Under the pieces are notes generated by a model that worked only from the letters and a program-made list of their open reading frames with translations, was not told where the DNA came from and searched no databases. A DNA stretch of 64,000 nucleotides from Oscillospiraceae bacterium (GTDB taxonomy: Bacteria; Bacillota; Clostridia; Lachnospirales; Lachnospiraceae). Where the stretch lies: NCBI GenBank assembly GCA_021771715.1, contig JAETOO010000002.1, positions 124,001-188,000 on the forward strand, in the 5' to 3' direction. How positions within the stretch are numbered: the stretch's first letter is position 1; each line of letters starts with the position of its first letter. The translations under genes were made by a program, and so were the position numbers. Shown here piece after piece: positions 16,986 through 26,572 of this stretch.

Positions 16986-18830
16986 ATGCATCGTTCTTTC
17001 CTCTCCAGGCTTGGTTCCCGCTCCAGATCTTTTTCGCTTCGCCCGCATGCGAAGCGCAGCACGCGCTATCTGTTGATCGCCCTGCTGCCCCTGCTCCTGT
17101 GCTGGGGCCTTATTCTGAACCAGTCGCGCGAGTGGGCCATGTCCTTTACCGAGCAAAATGCCACCAGCCTGCTGGAAAAAAACTGCATGTTGATTGAACA
17201 GCGCATGGACTCTCTCTATAAGAGCCTTAATTCCCTGCTAAAAGATCCTCTTCTCAATGAGCTGATCATCTCTTCCTTTGGGGACACTGCCCCTTCACGC
17301 CATATCATGAGCACAGAGATCCAGTCCCTGCTCAGCCAGCACTTCTGGGACTTTGACTCGATCTGCGCGCTGTATATCGCCTCGCCTTCGTATTCCGATT
17401 CCTTCTATGACTCTACAGCCATGCCCTGTATCATCGAGCAGGAGCATATCGCTTACCATGAGACCCTGGCCAAGAAGCCCGGCACCATTTTCTGGTTTCC
17501 CACCGCTCACTATTCCGATATTTTCCTGCTCAATGACCGGTACAAAAAATATTATTCGGACTATGACGTGATCTCTCTTGGAGTGCAGATGGATTTGAAC
17601 TATATGAAGTACGGCTACCCGCATCACTATGACGGCGAGGGGATTCCGCCTTTGATCCTGCTGAATATTTTTTCTTCCGTTTTCGATCAGTGGCTCGCTT
17701 CAAACGAAATCACCTCGTACTATATCTATACCCAGGACGGAGCCCCCATCTACAGCTCCGGACAGCCGGAACACACAGAAGACCTCCCTGTCCCCACGCG
17801 CGCCGATCTGGACGCACAGGGGCAGTTCCGCTCCTTCCGGCGCGGCGGCATCAAAGGCACCTTCATCTGCAGCCAGCTCCTGGAGAAAAACGGCTGGATC
17901 ATCACCTCGTACACCTCCGTCGACAATGCCCTCCAGTACCTGGGGACCAGCATCAGCCTCATCACCCTGCTCGTGATCTGCCTCACCATCCTGCTGGTGC
18001 TGATCGTTCTGCACTTTACGATGCGCACCATCTCCGAGCCGCTTGCACTGCTCGCCGACGGGCTCGCCAGGACAGCCGACGGGCACTATGAGCACCGGAT
18101 TCAAAATACGAACTACACCGATTATCAGCCGACCTTTGAGGCATACAACAATATGAACCAGAACATCAGCAAGCTGATTACGGAAAACTACGAAATCAAG
18201 CTCAGTGAAAAAGAGCTGGAAATCCAGCTCATCAATCTGCAGTTCAACCCGCATTTTCTCTACAACATGCTCAACATCTGCAGCCTCATGGCGCTGGAGG
18301 CCGAGCAGACGGAGATCAGCGATATGCTCGCCAAGCTCAGCTTTATGATGCGCTATTCAGTGAAGACGACGACGCTGATCGTGCCGTTCCGGGAAGATCT
18401 GCGCTATGTGGAGGCCTATATCTCCGCCATGCAGCTGCGCACCAACAATGGCTTCACCTACGAATCCGACCTTGACCCGTCCCTGCACAACCCGCTGGTC
18501 CCGAAATTTCTGCTTCAGCCCTTCGTCGAGAATGCGATTCGCCACGGCTTTGACCAGGAGCAGCCCGCCTTCACTTACCGCCTGCTCATCACGGCGCGCC
18601 GTCAGGCAGAGGACCTTGTCTTTACCGTGGAGGATAACGGCAAGGGGATGGATCATGAGGTGTACGACTCTCTCTGGATGAAGGATTCCTCCGGAATCGG
18701 CATCGCGAATACGCACAAGCGGATTCAGCTGTATTACGGGGAACATTACGGCGTACAGATCCACACAGTCTCCATGAAAGGAACCGTGGTGACCGTGCGG
18801 ATTCCTTATCGGGAAACTGTCGAAGCGTAG
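16986..18830 (+). CDS. YesM-type sensor histidine kinase, locus A
   Basis: Membrane kinase of the His_kinase/HATPase two-domain class paired with AraC-type regulators. An AAGGAGG site sits directly before the ATG at 16986. Of 614 aa: membrane segment about 27-45, a large extracellular sensor region of about 260 residues, second membrane segment about 306-330, HAMP, then FNPHFLYNMLN with the phospho-acceptor His, N-box QPFVENAIRHGF and VEDNGKGMD. It is divergent from the YesN gene. The large outer domain suggests direct sensing of an extracellular ligand or of the loaded binding protein. Confidence 0.92.
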   Translation: MHRSFLSRLGSRSRSFSLRPHAKRSTRYLLIALLPLLLCWGLILNQSREWAMSFTEQNATSLLEKNCMLIEQRMDSLYKSLNSLLKDPLLNELIISSFGDTAPSRHIMSTEIQSLLSQHFWDFDSICALYIASPSYSDSFYDSTAMPCIIEQEHIAYHETLAKKPGTIFWFPTAHYSDIFLLNDRYKKYYSDYDVISLGVQMDLNYMKYGYPHHYDGEGIPPLILLNIFSSVFDQWLASNEITSYYIYTQDGAPIYSSGQPEHTEDLPVPTRADLDAQGQFRSFRRGGIKGTFICSQLLEKNGWIITSYTSVDNALQYLGTSISLITLLVICLTILLVLIVLHFTMRTISEPLALLADGLARTADGHYEHRIQNTNYTDYQPTFEAYNNMNQNISKLITENYEIKLSEKELEIQLINLQFNPHFLYNMLNICSLMALEAEQTEISDMLAKLSFMMRYSVKTTTLIVPFREDLRYVEAYISAMQLRTNNGFTYESDLDPSLHNPLVPKFLLQPFVENAIRHGFDQEQPAFTYRLLITARRQAEDLVFTVEDNGKGMDHEVYDSLWMKDSSGIGIANTHKRIQLYYGEHYGVQIHTVSMKGTVVTVRIPYRETVEA

Positions 18831-18846
18831 AGAAGGGCTCCGCTGT

Positions 18847-20580
18847 TTATGAGCCGCTCTTCTCCACCGCCATCGGCATATGCACCTCGACGACCGCCCC
18901 GTAGTTCTCCCCCATATTTGAGAACGTGATCCCGCCGCGGCCTTCGTACATCAGCTCGAGTCTGCGGCGCACGTTCTGGAGGCCGACGTGTCTGCGGCCG
19001 TTGTAGATGATCGGCGTGTCGTTTTCGAGCGCCTGCAGCGTCTCCTGCGAGAATCCGCCTCCGGTGTCCGAGACGCTGATGTAGAGATAGCAGCCGTCCT
19101 CGTACTGCTCCCGCGTGATGTACAGGGAGATGTCGATCCTCCGGTCCAGGGAGACTCCGTGCACGATCGCATTTTCCACCAAGGTCTGGAGCAGCAGCGG
19201 CGGGACCAGACAGTCCTCGACCTCGCCGTCGAGCACCACCTCGTACGTAAACGCGTCCTCCCCGTACCGGAGTTTCTGCATCCGCACGTACGAGTCAATA
19301 TGATTCAGCTCGTCCTTTATCACCCGCTGATTTTTGGAATCCCGCATGACGTATCTCATATAGTCCGCCAACACCTCCGTGATCTCCACGATCTCCCGCT
19401 CGTCCCGCTCATCCGCCATCCCGTGAATGACACTGAGGCAGTTCAGCAGAAAATGCGGGCGCACCTGCTCCTGCACATACTCGAGCTCCGCCCTCTGCTC
19501 CATCAGCTCCTTCTCGTAGATCGCGATCTTCAGGGACTGGATCTTGCGCAGCAGTGTCCGGAACTTCACGCTCGCAAACTCCAGCTCGAGGATATTGTTT
19601 GCGCCATTCTGGTTGAGCAGCTGTTCCTCATCTGTGTTGTCCAGCGCCTCGACAAACTCCCGCATCGGGCGCATGATCTCCCCGTAATAGCTGTAGGCCA
19701 TCAAAATGCAGATCCCAAGCAGCACAAACAGCATCAGTACAAACAGAATCTGGAAAACCATCAGCCGCTCGAGCATCCCGCTGCCCGGGACAACGTACAG
19801 CCAGAGGTTGCCGACGCTGCCGAACGGAAAGGAAAACAGCTGCTGCGCATTCCGCCCGCTCTCTCCGGTCTCGATCGCCGCCTCATACGCTTCCGGCACG
19901 CGCTCCGGAAGATGCAGTTCTCCTTTGGCATCCTGCATGAACGGGACGACCTCATACTTTTCTATCCGCTGCTGCAGCGTCTCGAAAATCGTATCGAGGT
20001 TGATCACGCAGCCCATCGTCTTCTGCTTCTGCGTATACCAGCTGATGATGTACGTGTTCTCCGGGGTAGTGACCATCGTCCAGCTCGTCGCATTCAGCCC
20101 GTCCCCGGCGTGCTCCTTGAGCGTGCGGATCAGCGCGTCACAGACCTCCGTCTTTATGCTGTCGGCAAAGACCGTGCCGGCATCCGTCAGCAGCACATCC
20201 GCGTCCTGCTCATACACGTAGAAGAACTGCACCTCCGCGTAGCGGATCTTCAGAATCCGGTTCTGCTCCGTGATGCTCTGCAGCAGCGCATAATACTCTG
20301 CGTCCCCCGGGCGCAGGCGCGAGGGAAGCGCCCGGATGTCCTTGTTGAGCCGCTGGATATAGATGAGCTCGCTGTTGATCTGCGCGATGTCCCGGTTGAT
20401 CTGCCCGACGTAGAGCCCCGCCGTGTCCTCCACGTACTCATTCTGCAGCCTCCGGTTCTCCCGCATCCCCAGGAGGAGAAACACCGCCAGCCCTGCCAGC
20501 GCGATCCCCACCGGAATCAGCATCCGCAGCGAGACTGCCTTCAGGCTGCGCACCTTCCCCCGCCCTCTCTTTTTCCACAT
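18847..20580 (-). CDS. YesM-type sensor histidine kinase, locus B
   Basis: Second kinase of the same class (577 aa), convergent with the locus A kinase and only 16 bp from it. The start at 20580 follows GGAGGGGAGG. Features: membrane segment about 15-38, extracellular domain, second membrane segment about 285-307, HAMP-like linker, VRPHFLLNCLSVIHG with the phospho-acceptor His, QTLVENAIVHGV and VSDTGGGFS. Sequence similarity to the locus A kinase is limited outside motifs, so it is probably not a recent duplicate. The likely partner is the YesN regulator at 24674. Confidence 0.92.
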   Translation of the reverse strand: MWKKRGRGKVRSLKAVSLRMLIPVGIALAGLAVFLLLGMRENRRLQNEYVEDTAGLYVGQINRDIAQINSELIYIQRLNKDIRALPSRLRPGDAEYYALLQSITEQNRILKIRYAEVQFFYVYEQDADVLLTDAGTVFADSIKTEVCDALIRTLKEHAGDGLNATSWTMVTTPENTYIISWYTQKQKTMGCVINLDTIFETLQQRIEKYEVVPFMQDAKGELHLPERVPEAYEAAIETGESGRNAQQLFSFPFGSVGNLWLYVVPGSGMLERLMVFQILFVLMLFVLLGICILMAYSYYGEIMRPMREFVEALDNTDEEQLLNQNGANNILELEFASVKFRTLLRKIQSLKIAIYEKELMEQRAELEYVQEQVRPHFLLNCLSVIHGMADERDEREIVEITEVLADYMRYVMRDSKNQRVIKDELNHIDSYVRMQKLRYGEDAFTYEVVLDGEVEDCLVPPLLLQTLVENAIVHGVSLDRRIDISLYITREQYEDGCYLYISVSDTGGGFSQETLQALENDTPIIYNGRRHVGLQNVRRRLELMYEGRGGITFSNMGENYGAVVEVHMPMAVEKSGS

Positions 20581-20921
20581 ACACGCTACCTCCCCTCCAA
20601 GGCGTCCCGTCCGCAGACTTCTTCTGTCTTTTCTGCAAAACGGCAATGCACAGGTCGCTGATCACACCCCTGTCGGATGTGAACCATAACACATATCGCG
20701 TTGCGCGAACAGGAATGAACATCCTCTCTCCTCCGATTATACAATACCGGAAAAGGACAGTGCAACCAACACAGAGCCCTGATCGCCCTGTAAATTTCCA
20801 AATTATTACCGTTCAGCCAGGACGCCACTGTCCGCCGCTGTGCGAACTGACTGCAGAAAAGGCGCAGGCCCGGTCAGAACATCGTCTGCCGGCCCCGCGC
20901 CCAAAAACAGGAATCCCTGAA

Positions 20922-22511
20922 TTACTCCATATTTGCCACGTACGCGTCGTAAGCGCCCTGATGGATGGAGACAAGCTCCTCCACGCCCATCTGCTTGAGC
21001 TGCTCGATGTAGCCGTCCCACTCATCCTCCACGCCGCCGTCTACAACCCAGTGCGCATAGTTTGCCTCACAGTATTTGTAGATATCGGTGCCGATCTGGT
21101 TGATGCGGCTCAGCTCCTCCTCGGTGTACTGGAGCATCGGAAGACCCACATTCTTGTCCTCGGTCACGTACTTGCCGTTGATCGCATCCTCAGCCAGCTT
21201 GATGCCGTCGCCCTGGTCTGCCGGGAGCGTCACCTTCTCCGCAAACGCGTCGGTCATGTACTTCGGTCCGAAGTCACGCATCGAGTGCGACCACGCGGAG
21301 GTGTCCAGGGAGCTTCCGTCCTCCGGCACCAGCACATCGTACGTGCCGTCCTCGTTCTCGCTCACCTGATCCGGGATCGAGCCGTAGAAGGTCTGCAGCG
21401 ACACGATATCGGTGTAGAACTCGTCCGCCCACTGGAGCAGCTTCTCCGGGTTCTCGCACTTCGTCGTGATCAGCAGCTCGCGGTCAGAAATATCGAGGAA
21501 GTTCGATGCATTCTCCACATAGTGGTTGCCGTCCGGGCCCTCTACGGACTCCAGCGGTGTGAACTGGGAACCGTTCAGACCAGCCTCCGCGTCAGCCGTC
21601 CAGCCTGTGATCATGCCGACCTGGGAGCCGCCCTCGGCCTGTCTCTTCGCCGTGGCCATGCTGCTCTCCTGTGTGAAATACTCCGGATCGAGGACGCCGC
21701 TCTCGTACAGATCATGCATCCATACAACCGCGTCCCTGTAGTTCTCCTCCATCGGCATAAACACCGGTGTGCCCTCGCCGTTCAGGCCCATATAGTTGTC
21801 CGCGCGGCTGACCATCGTGCCGAACGGGAACAGGATGTTTCTCAGATCCCCGCTCAGGAGCGTCTGTCCCGCCGAATTTGTGTAGCCGATCTCGTTTGTC
21901 GCATCCCCGTCTCCGTCCGCGTCCTCTGTCGCGAACTTCTTGAGCACCTCCGTCAGCTCGTCGAGCGTCTTCGGCATCTCAAGTCCCAGATTGTCCAGCC
22001 AGGTCTGGTTGATGTACAGGCAGTTGCCGCACAGCTGCGGGCGCAGCGGAAGCTTCTTCGGGAGGCTGTAGATCCTGCCGTCGCGGTCCGTAGCGATCGC
22101 GCGCAGCTCCGGAGCGGTCTCCATCGCCGCCATCAGATTCGGCATATTCGGCTCAATCAGATCCGTCAGATCGAGGAAATACGCCTTGTTCTGCGACACG
22201 TCCGTCGCGTTCAGGCAGATCGACCCGAAAAATGCATCCGGGAGGTCGCCGGAAGCCAGCAGCAGAGACTTCTGCTCCGTCCAGTCTGCGTTGTAGTATA
22301 CCTGCCACTCGATGTTGATGCCGACCTTGTCCGCAATCTGCTGCATGATCCCCTCATACAGATAGTCGGTCGGCCACGTGTCCGTCCAGCGGACCGTCGC
22401 GATCTTGTACGTCGGCTTCTCCTCCGCCGCGGCCGTCATGGTCGTCCCGGCCAGCGTCCCCAACACCATTGAGCCTGAGAGCAGTATGCTCCATGCTTTT
22501 CTTTTCCTCAT
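20922..22511 (-). CDS. Extracellular solute-binding protein of ABC importer B
   Basis: Large binding protein (529 aa) of the LipO/YtcQ kind that accompanies LplB/YtcP permeases. AAAGGAGAG precedes the start. MRKRKAWSILLSGSMVLGTLAG...TAAA is a signal peptide, again without a lipobox Cys. The mature part begins KPTYKIATVRWTDTWP; a DADGDGDATNEIGYTNS stretch is a calcium-loop-like segment common in this subgroup. The 341-bp gap between this gene and the locus B kinase start (20581-20921) shows no gene; I see nothing firm in it. Confidence 0.88.
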   Translation of the reverse strand: MRKRKAWSILLSGSMVLGTLAGTTMTAAAEEKPTYKIATVRWTDTWPTDYLYEGIMQQIADKVGINIEWQVYYNADWTEQKSLLLASGDLPDAFFGSICLNATDVSQNKAYFLDLTDLIEPNMPNLMAAMETAPELRAIATDRDGRIYSLPKKLPLRPQLCGNCLYINQTWLDNLGLEMPKTLDELTEVLKKFATEDADGDGDATNEIGYTNSAGQTLLSGDLRNILFPFGTMVSRADNYMGLNGEGTPVFMPMEENYRDAVVWMHDLYESGVLDPEYFTQESSMATAKRQAEGGSQVGMITGWTADAEAGLNGSQFTPLESVEGPDGNHYVENASNFLDISDRELLITTKCENPEKLLQWADEFYTDIVSLQTFYGSIPDQVSENEDGTYDVLVPEDGSSLDTSAWSHSMRDFGPKYMTDAFAEKVTLPADQGDGIKLAEDAINGKYVTEDKNVGLPMLQYTEEELSRINQIGTDIYKYCEANYAHWVVDGGVEDEWDGYIEQLKQMGVEELVSIHQGAYDAYVANME

Positions 22512-22627
22512 GTCATTCTCTCCTTTTTCTATATTATTTTTTATTACTTACTGTTTTGTCCCGCCGACCTTCGAGGTCACCGGATCTCATATATTCGGCG
22601 GTATCTCATTCTGCCATATTTTTCCCG

Positions 22628-23542
22628 TCAGCCCTTCAGTGATCCGAGCATCACGCCCTGGTTGAAGTACTTCTGCACGAACGGGTACATGCACATGATC
22701 GGCGCGGACGACACCACGATCACCGCGTACTTGATCAGGTCCGCCATCTGCTTTGCCTCGACGGCCGCCGCTCCGGTCGTCATCGCGCTGATCGTCTGGT
22801 TACTGATCAGGATATTTCTCAGCACGATCTGCAGCGGCTGCAGGTTCTCACTGCGCAGGTAGATCAATGCGTTGAAGTACGAGTTCCACTGTCCCACGGC
22901 CGCCCACAGCGCCACAACCGCGATGATCGCCTTCGAGAGCGGCAGCACGACCTTGAAGAAAAAGCCGATGTAACCGCAGCCATCCAGCTGTGCGGCCTCC
23001 CAGAGCTCCTCCGGGATGCTGTTGTTGAAGAATGTCCGCGCGACGATGATGTAGTACGTCACGACGGAGAACGGCACCACCATCACCCAGAAATTGTCCA
23101 GCAGTCCGAACTTGCTGACCGTCAGGTAGGTCGGGATCAGGCCGCCCGTAAAGAACATCGGGATCAAGTAGAAGAAGGTAAACAGCTTTTTCCCGTAAAA
23201 CTTTCTTCTCGAGAGTGCGTACGCCGCCGGGATATTCACGACCAGCGTGATCACTGTGCCTGCGATTACGTACAGGATCGTATTGCGGTAGCCGCTCCAG
23301 AGCTTCGCGTAGCCCGCGAGTTCCTTGTATGCCTTGAGATTGATCCCTCTCGGCAGCAGGAACAGCTCGCCGTTGGAGACTGCCGTCGGGTTGCTGACCG
23401 ACGCGATCACGATAAAGTACATCGGATACAGCGTGATCAGGATCAGAAGCCCGGCAATCAGGTACAGGAAGAAATCGAAGATCTTATCTTCCTTTGACTT
23501 TCTTATCTTTCTCTTTGTTGTGATTTCCTTTTCTCTGCTCAT
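22628..23542 (-). CDS. ABC permease (YtcP/MalG type), importer B
   Basis: Permease of 304 aa starting MSREKEITTKRKIRK. Six membrane segments; the coupling loop reads ELWEAAQLDGCGYIGFFFKVVLPLSK, and the protein ends GVMLGSLKG as usual for MalG-like subunits. The ribosome site is weak, and translation may depend on the permease gene ending 22 bp upstream. Confidence 0.9.
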   Translation of the reverse strand: MSREKEITTKRKIRKSKEDKIFDFFLYLIAGLLILITLYPMYFIVIASVSNPTAVSNGELFLLPRGINLKAYKELAGYAKLWSGYRNTILYVIAGTVITLVVNIPAAYALSRRKFYGKKLFTFFYLIPMFFTGGLIPTYLTVSKFGLLDNFWVMVVPFSVVTYYIIVARTFFNNSIPEELWEAAQLDGCGYIGFFFKVVLPLSKAIIAVVALWAAVGQWNSYFNALIYLRSENLQPLQIVLRNILISNQTISAMTTGAAAVEAKQMADLIKYAVIVVSSAPIMCMYPFVQKYFNQGVMLGSLKG

Positions 23543-23564
23543 ATCTGTCCATCCCATCCACATT

Positions 23565-24497
23565 TTACACCAGCGACGTGTCACTGAGCTTCTTCGCAAT
23601 CTGATTTACCGCGACCAGCAGCACCAGATTGATCACATTGTTGAACAGGCCGATGGCCGCTGACAGGCTGTACTGGCTGCTGATCAGACCCATCTTGTAC
23701 ACGTAGGTCGAAAGGATCTCACTCGTGCTGCTGTTCAGCGTGTTCTGCAGCAAATAGACCTTCTCGAAGCCGACGCTCATAACGCTTCCCATGCGCATGA
23801 TAAACATGATCGTCGCGGTCGGCAGCAGCGCCGGAAAGTCCACATGGATGACCTTGTGCCACTTGTTTGCGCCGTCCATCGTCGCCGCCTCGTAGAGCGT
23901 CGGATCGACGGCGGAAAGTGTCGCTATGTACAGGATGCTGTCCCAGCCCACATGCTGCCACGCCTCGGTCCACACATACACGCTCGGGAACGCGGACGCC
24001 GTGCCCATCAGGTTCGGCAGCTTGAAGCCGAGCAGTCCGACCAGCCGCGCGATGATGCCGGTCGACGGGGACAGGAACAGGATAATCATACCACACATGA
24101 CGACCGTCGAGATGAAGTGCGGCAGGTACGTAGACACCTGGAAAAACTTCTTAAATCTCAGCGCTTTCATCTGGTTGCACAGAAGCGCAAGCGCGATCGG
24201 CAGCGGAAACGTCACCAGGATCGTGTAAAAACTGATGACCAGCGTATTGCGGATCGTCGGCCAGAACTGGTAGGAGTTAAAGAACTGCCGGAAGTATTTC
24301 AGTCCCGCCCACGGGCTTCCCAGGATTCCCTGCGCCGGGGTGAAATCCTTAAACGCGATCACAATTCCGTACATCGGGTAGTACGTGAATAACAGGAAAA
24401 TGATGATGGACGGAAGCATCAGCAGATAGAGCGGCGCGCTCTTTCTGACTCCCTCGCAGAAGGCTCCGATCCCCCTTTGATTTCTCTGACTGTTCAA
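23565..24497 (-). CDS. ABC permease (LplB/YtcP-partner type), importer B
   Basis: Permease of 310 aa. I prefer the TTG start at 24497 (LNSQRNQRG), which has AGAGGGG seven bases upstream. The preceding open frame is unusual in composition. Membrane segments start at LYLLMLPSIIIFLLF. The coupling loop reads ATLSAVDPTLYEAATMDGANKWHKV...FPALLP. It is the first importer gene after the YesN regulator of locus B. Confidence 0.9.
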   Translation of the reverse strand: MNSQRNQRGIGAFCEGVRKSAPLYLLMLPSIIIFLLFTYYPMYGIVIAFKDFTPAQGILGSPWAGLKYFRQFFNSYQFWPTIRNTLVISFYTILVTFPLPIALALLCNQMKALRFKKFFQVSTYLPHFISTVVMCGMIILFLSPSTGIIARLVGLLGFKLPNLMGTASAFPSVYVWTEAWQHVGWDSILYIATLSAVDPTLYEAATMDGANKWHKVIHVDFPALLPTATIMFIMRMGSVMSVGFEKVYLLQNTLNSSTSEILSTYVYKMGLISSQYSLSAAIGLFNNVINLVLLVAVNQIAKKLSDTSLV

Positions 24498-24673
24498 ATG
24501 AATCCCCTCTTTCCTTTTTCCTTTCACCGCAAACCAGTCACTCTGCGGCCTTTTCTCTTTCTTCTCCCCCAGTATAGCTGACCACGCCCGCCGCATCCGC
24601 CATTTTTCTGACCAACCTGTAAAAAAAGGAAACGTATTTTTACGCTTCCCTTTTCGCTGTGTTCATTTTTTTG

Positions 24674-26395
24674 TCAATGTCTGTGTTCTTTTTTGTTAAT
24701 CCGCGTCCGGTATTCGTTCGGCGTGCAGCCGGTCAGCTCGCGGAAGGTCCTGGAAAAGTAGGAGAAATTGTTGTAGCCCACCTCCGTCGCGATCCGGCTG
24801 ACCGGGAGCGCAGAGTGTTCCAGGTATTCCTTCGCCTTCTCGATCCTTCGCTCCGCGATATAGTTGGGCAGCGAGATCCCGGTCTCCTTCAGGAAAATGC
24901 GCGAGACATAGCCTTCCGATAGATAGACCGTCCGCGCCAGATCCGCGCGCGTGATGTTCTCATCCAGGTGCTTGGCGATGTAATCCTTCAGCTGCTCCAC
25001 GACGTCTGCCCGGCTCTCGGGCACATGTCTGCCGCAGCCCAGCTTGTCAAAAAGGTAGTCGGTAAACTCCTTTACCCCCTTCATCGACACGCGCGCCCCC
25101 TGCTCGTAGCCCTGAAACTCGTGCCGGTCAAACAGCTGCGCGAAGTCGTATTTCCGGTCGCCGAGATACTGGTACAGAAGCTGCACCAGCTCCTGCAAAA
25201 ACTCCTCCAGCGCCTCCCGCTCCCAGCCGCCGCTCGCCCGCTGCTCCCCGACATACGCGAGAATCTGGCTGCGCGCCTGCTCCACGTCGTCCGTCGCCAG
25301 CAGCTCCCGCTTCCAGATCTCCCACGGCGCGACGGGCCGGCGCCTCTTGGGCGATTTCCAGTGGTTCTCCTGCAGAATGATGTCCTCGTCGAACACGGCG
25401 TGCGCCTCCATGTATTCCAGCCGCTCCCGGCTCCTTCCGATCTCCGAAAAGGCGACCGGCGTGCCCAGGTAGATTCCCGTCCTCCGGTCCAGCGCCCGCC
25501 GCAGATGCTCCGTCAGCCGGCGCACCCGCTCCGCGAGGGCCTCCGCCTCCCGTCTCAGTTCGGCCGATGCTTCCGGTACGGTGCTTTCCGCCATTGCTCC
25601 TTGTGTCGTTCCGGGTGCTGCACTTTCCGATATTGTCCTTTGTGCCGTTCCAAGCGTTGTTCTTTCGGAATCCTCCGCCCCGGCCTGCATGACCAGCATC
25701 CACTCGAGGTCGCTCACACGCACCACGGCCTCCAGCTGCCCGCTCCCTGCCGGGCACTCCTCGAAAAATTCACTCGCCACGTTGCGGATCACAAAATCGA
25801 ACAGTGCGGCATCCTTCTTCTCCGCACCGCTCGCCGACGCCTCGACGATCCGCACCAGCACCAGGCAGAACCGCTCATCGGCGGCGCACACCCTGTTCTT
25901 GATCGCATCGCGGATGCAGCGCTCCTCCGGGGCGCGCCGGCTCAGCAGATCCTCCCACAGCTCCCGGCGCGGTCCGTTCTCGGCCTTCTGGGTGACACTC
26001 CTCTTCTTCTCCACCAGCCTGACGACCTGCTCCAGCGACCGCTCAAGGTCGGCATTCGAGATCGGCTTCAGGAGATAGGCGCGCGAGGAGAGCTGAATCG
26101 CCATCTGCGCGTACGCAAAGTTCGCGTAGCTGCTCAGAAACACGCACTCAACGTCCAGCTCCCTGTCCCGCACCCACTCGAGCAGCTCGAGACCGCTGCC
26201 CTGCGGCATGTCGATGTCGCAGAGCAGGATCTGCACCGGAAATTCTTCCATCAGGGCGCGCGCCTGCCGGATATTGTAGGCGGTCAGCACCGTCGCGATG
26301 CCGAGCCGCTCCCATTTCATCGTCTTTTCCAGCTTCTCCACCAGAAGCTTGTCGTCATCCACAATCAGAATACTGATCCCCTGCATCCTGGACAC
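24674..26395 (-). CDS. YesN-type response regulator, locus B
   Basis: Receiver domain (ISILIVDDDKLL; phospho-acceptor Asp60 in LLCDIDMPQGSG; Lys in YLLKPISNADLE), a long middle region, and a C-terminal AraC double helix-turn-helix (LARTVYLSEGYVSRIFLKETG, EVGYNNFSYFSRTFRELTG). 573 aa. The start codon is probably GTG at 26395, or ATG at 26386. It heads importer B genes and is the presumed target of the kinase at 18847. Residues 243-281 are a 13-residue tandem repeat insertion. The 177-bp gap upstream of it shows nothing I can name. Confidence 0.92.
   Translation of the reverse strand: MSRMQGISILIVDDDKLLVEKLEKTMKWERLGIATVLTAYNIRQARALMEEFPVQILLCDIDMPQGSGLELLEWVRDRELDVECVFLSSYANFAYAQMAIQLSSRAYLLKPISNADLERSLEQVVRLVEKKRSVTQKAENGPRRELWEDLLSRRAPEERCIRDAIKNRVCAADERFCLVLVRIVEASASGAEKKDAALFDFVIRNVASEFFEECPAGSGQLEAVVRVSDLEWMLVMQAGAEDSERTTLGTAQRTISESAAPGTTQGAMAESTVPEASAELRREAEALAERVRRLTEHLRRALDRRTGIYLGTPVAFSEIGRSRERLEYMEAHAVFDEDIILQENHWKSPKRRRPVAPWEIWKRELLATDDVEQARSQILAYVGEQRASGGWEREALEEFLQELVQLLYQYLGDRKYDFAQLFDRHEFQGYEQGARVSMKGVKEFTDYLFDKLGCGRHVPESRADVVEQLKDYIAKHLDENITRADLARTVYLSEGYVSRIFLKETGISLPNYIAERRIEKAKEYLEHSALPVSRIATEVGYNNFSYFSRTFRELTGCTPNEYRTRINKKEHRH
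25553..25669 (-). repeat. In-frame 39-nt tandem repeat (3 units) in the locus B response regulator
   Basis: Three 13-residue units: SERTTLGTAQRTI, SESAAPGTTQGAM, AESTVPEASAELR. DNA anchors such as TTCCGG...GCTTTCCG recur every 39 bp on the + strand. The block sits in a linker after VMQAGAED in the middle region. Confidence 0.75.
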
Positions 26396-26572
26396 CCCGC
26401 TTTCCGTACACCTGCTCTGCTAAAAATTCCTGTCGTCTCTGCCGATAAACACTTTGCGCCTCACGGCCGCTCAGACAAACTTGCCAGCCGCTCTTTGCAT
26501 CGCTGCCCTGTCAGCCCACGGTCGCTCTCACCGGCCCTACCGTTCCTTTATGTAAAATCTGTCAGAGCCGCC

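Noticed and set aside
20646-22472. 608-codon open frame on the + strand
   Set aside because: Antisense to the solute-binding-protein gene, Arg/Leu/His-rich composition, and no ribosome site or family match.
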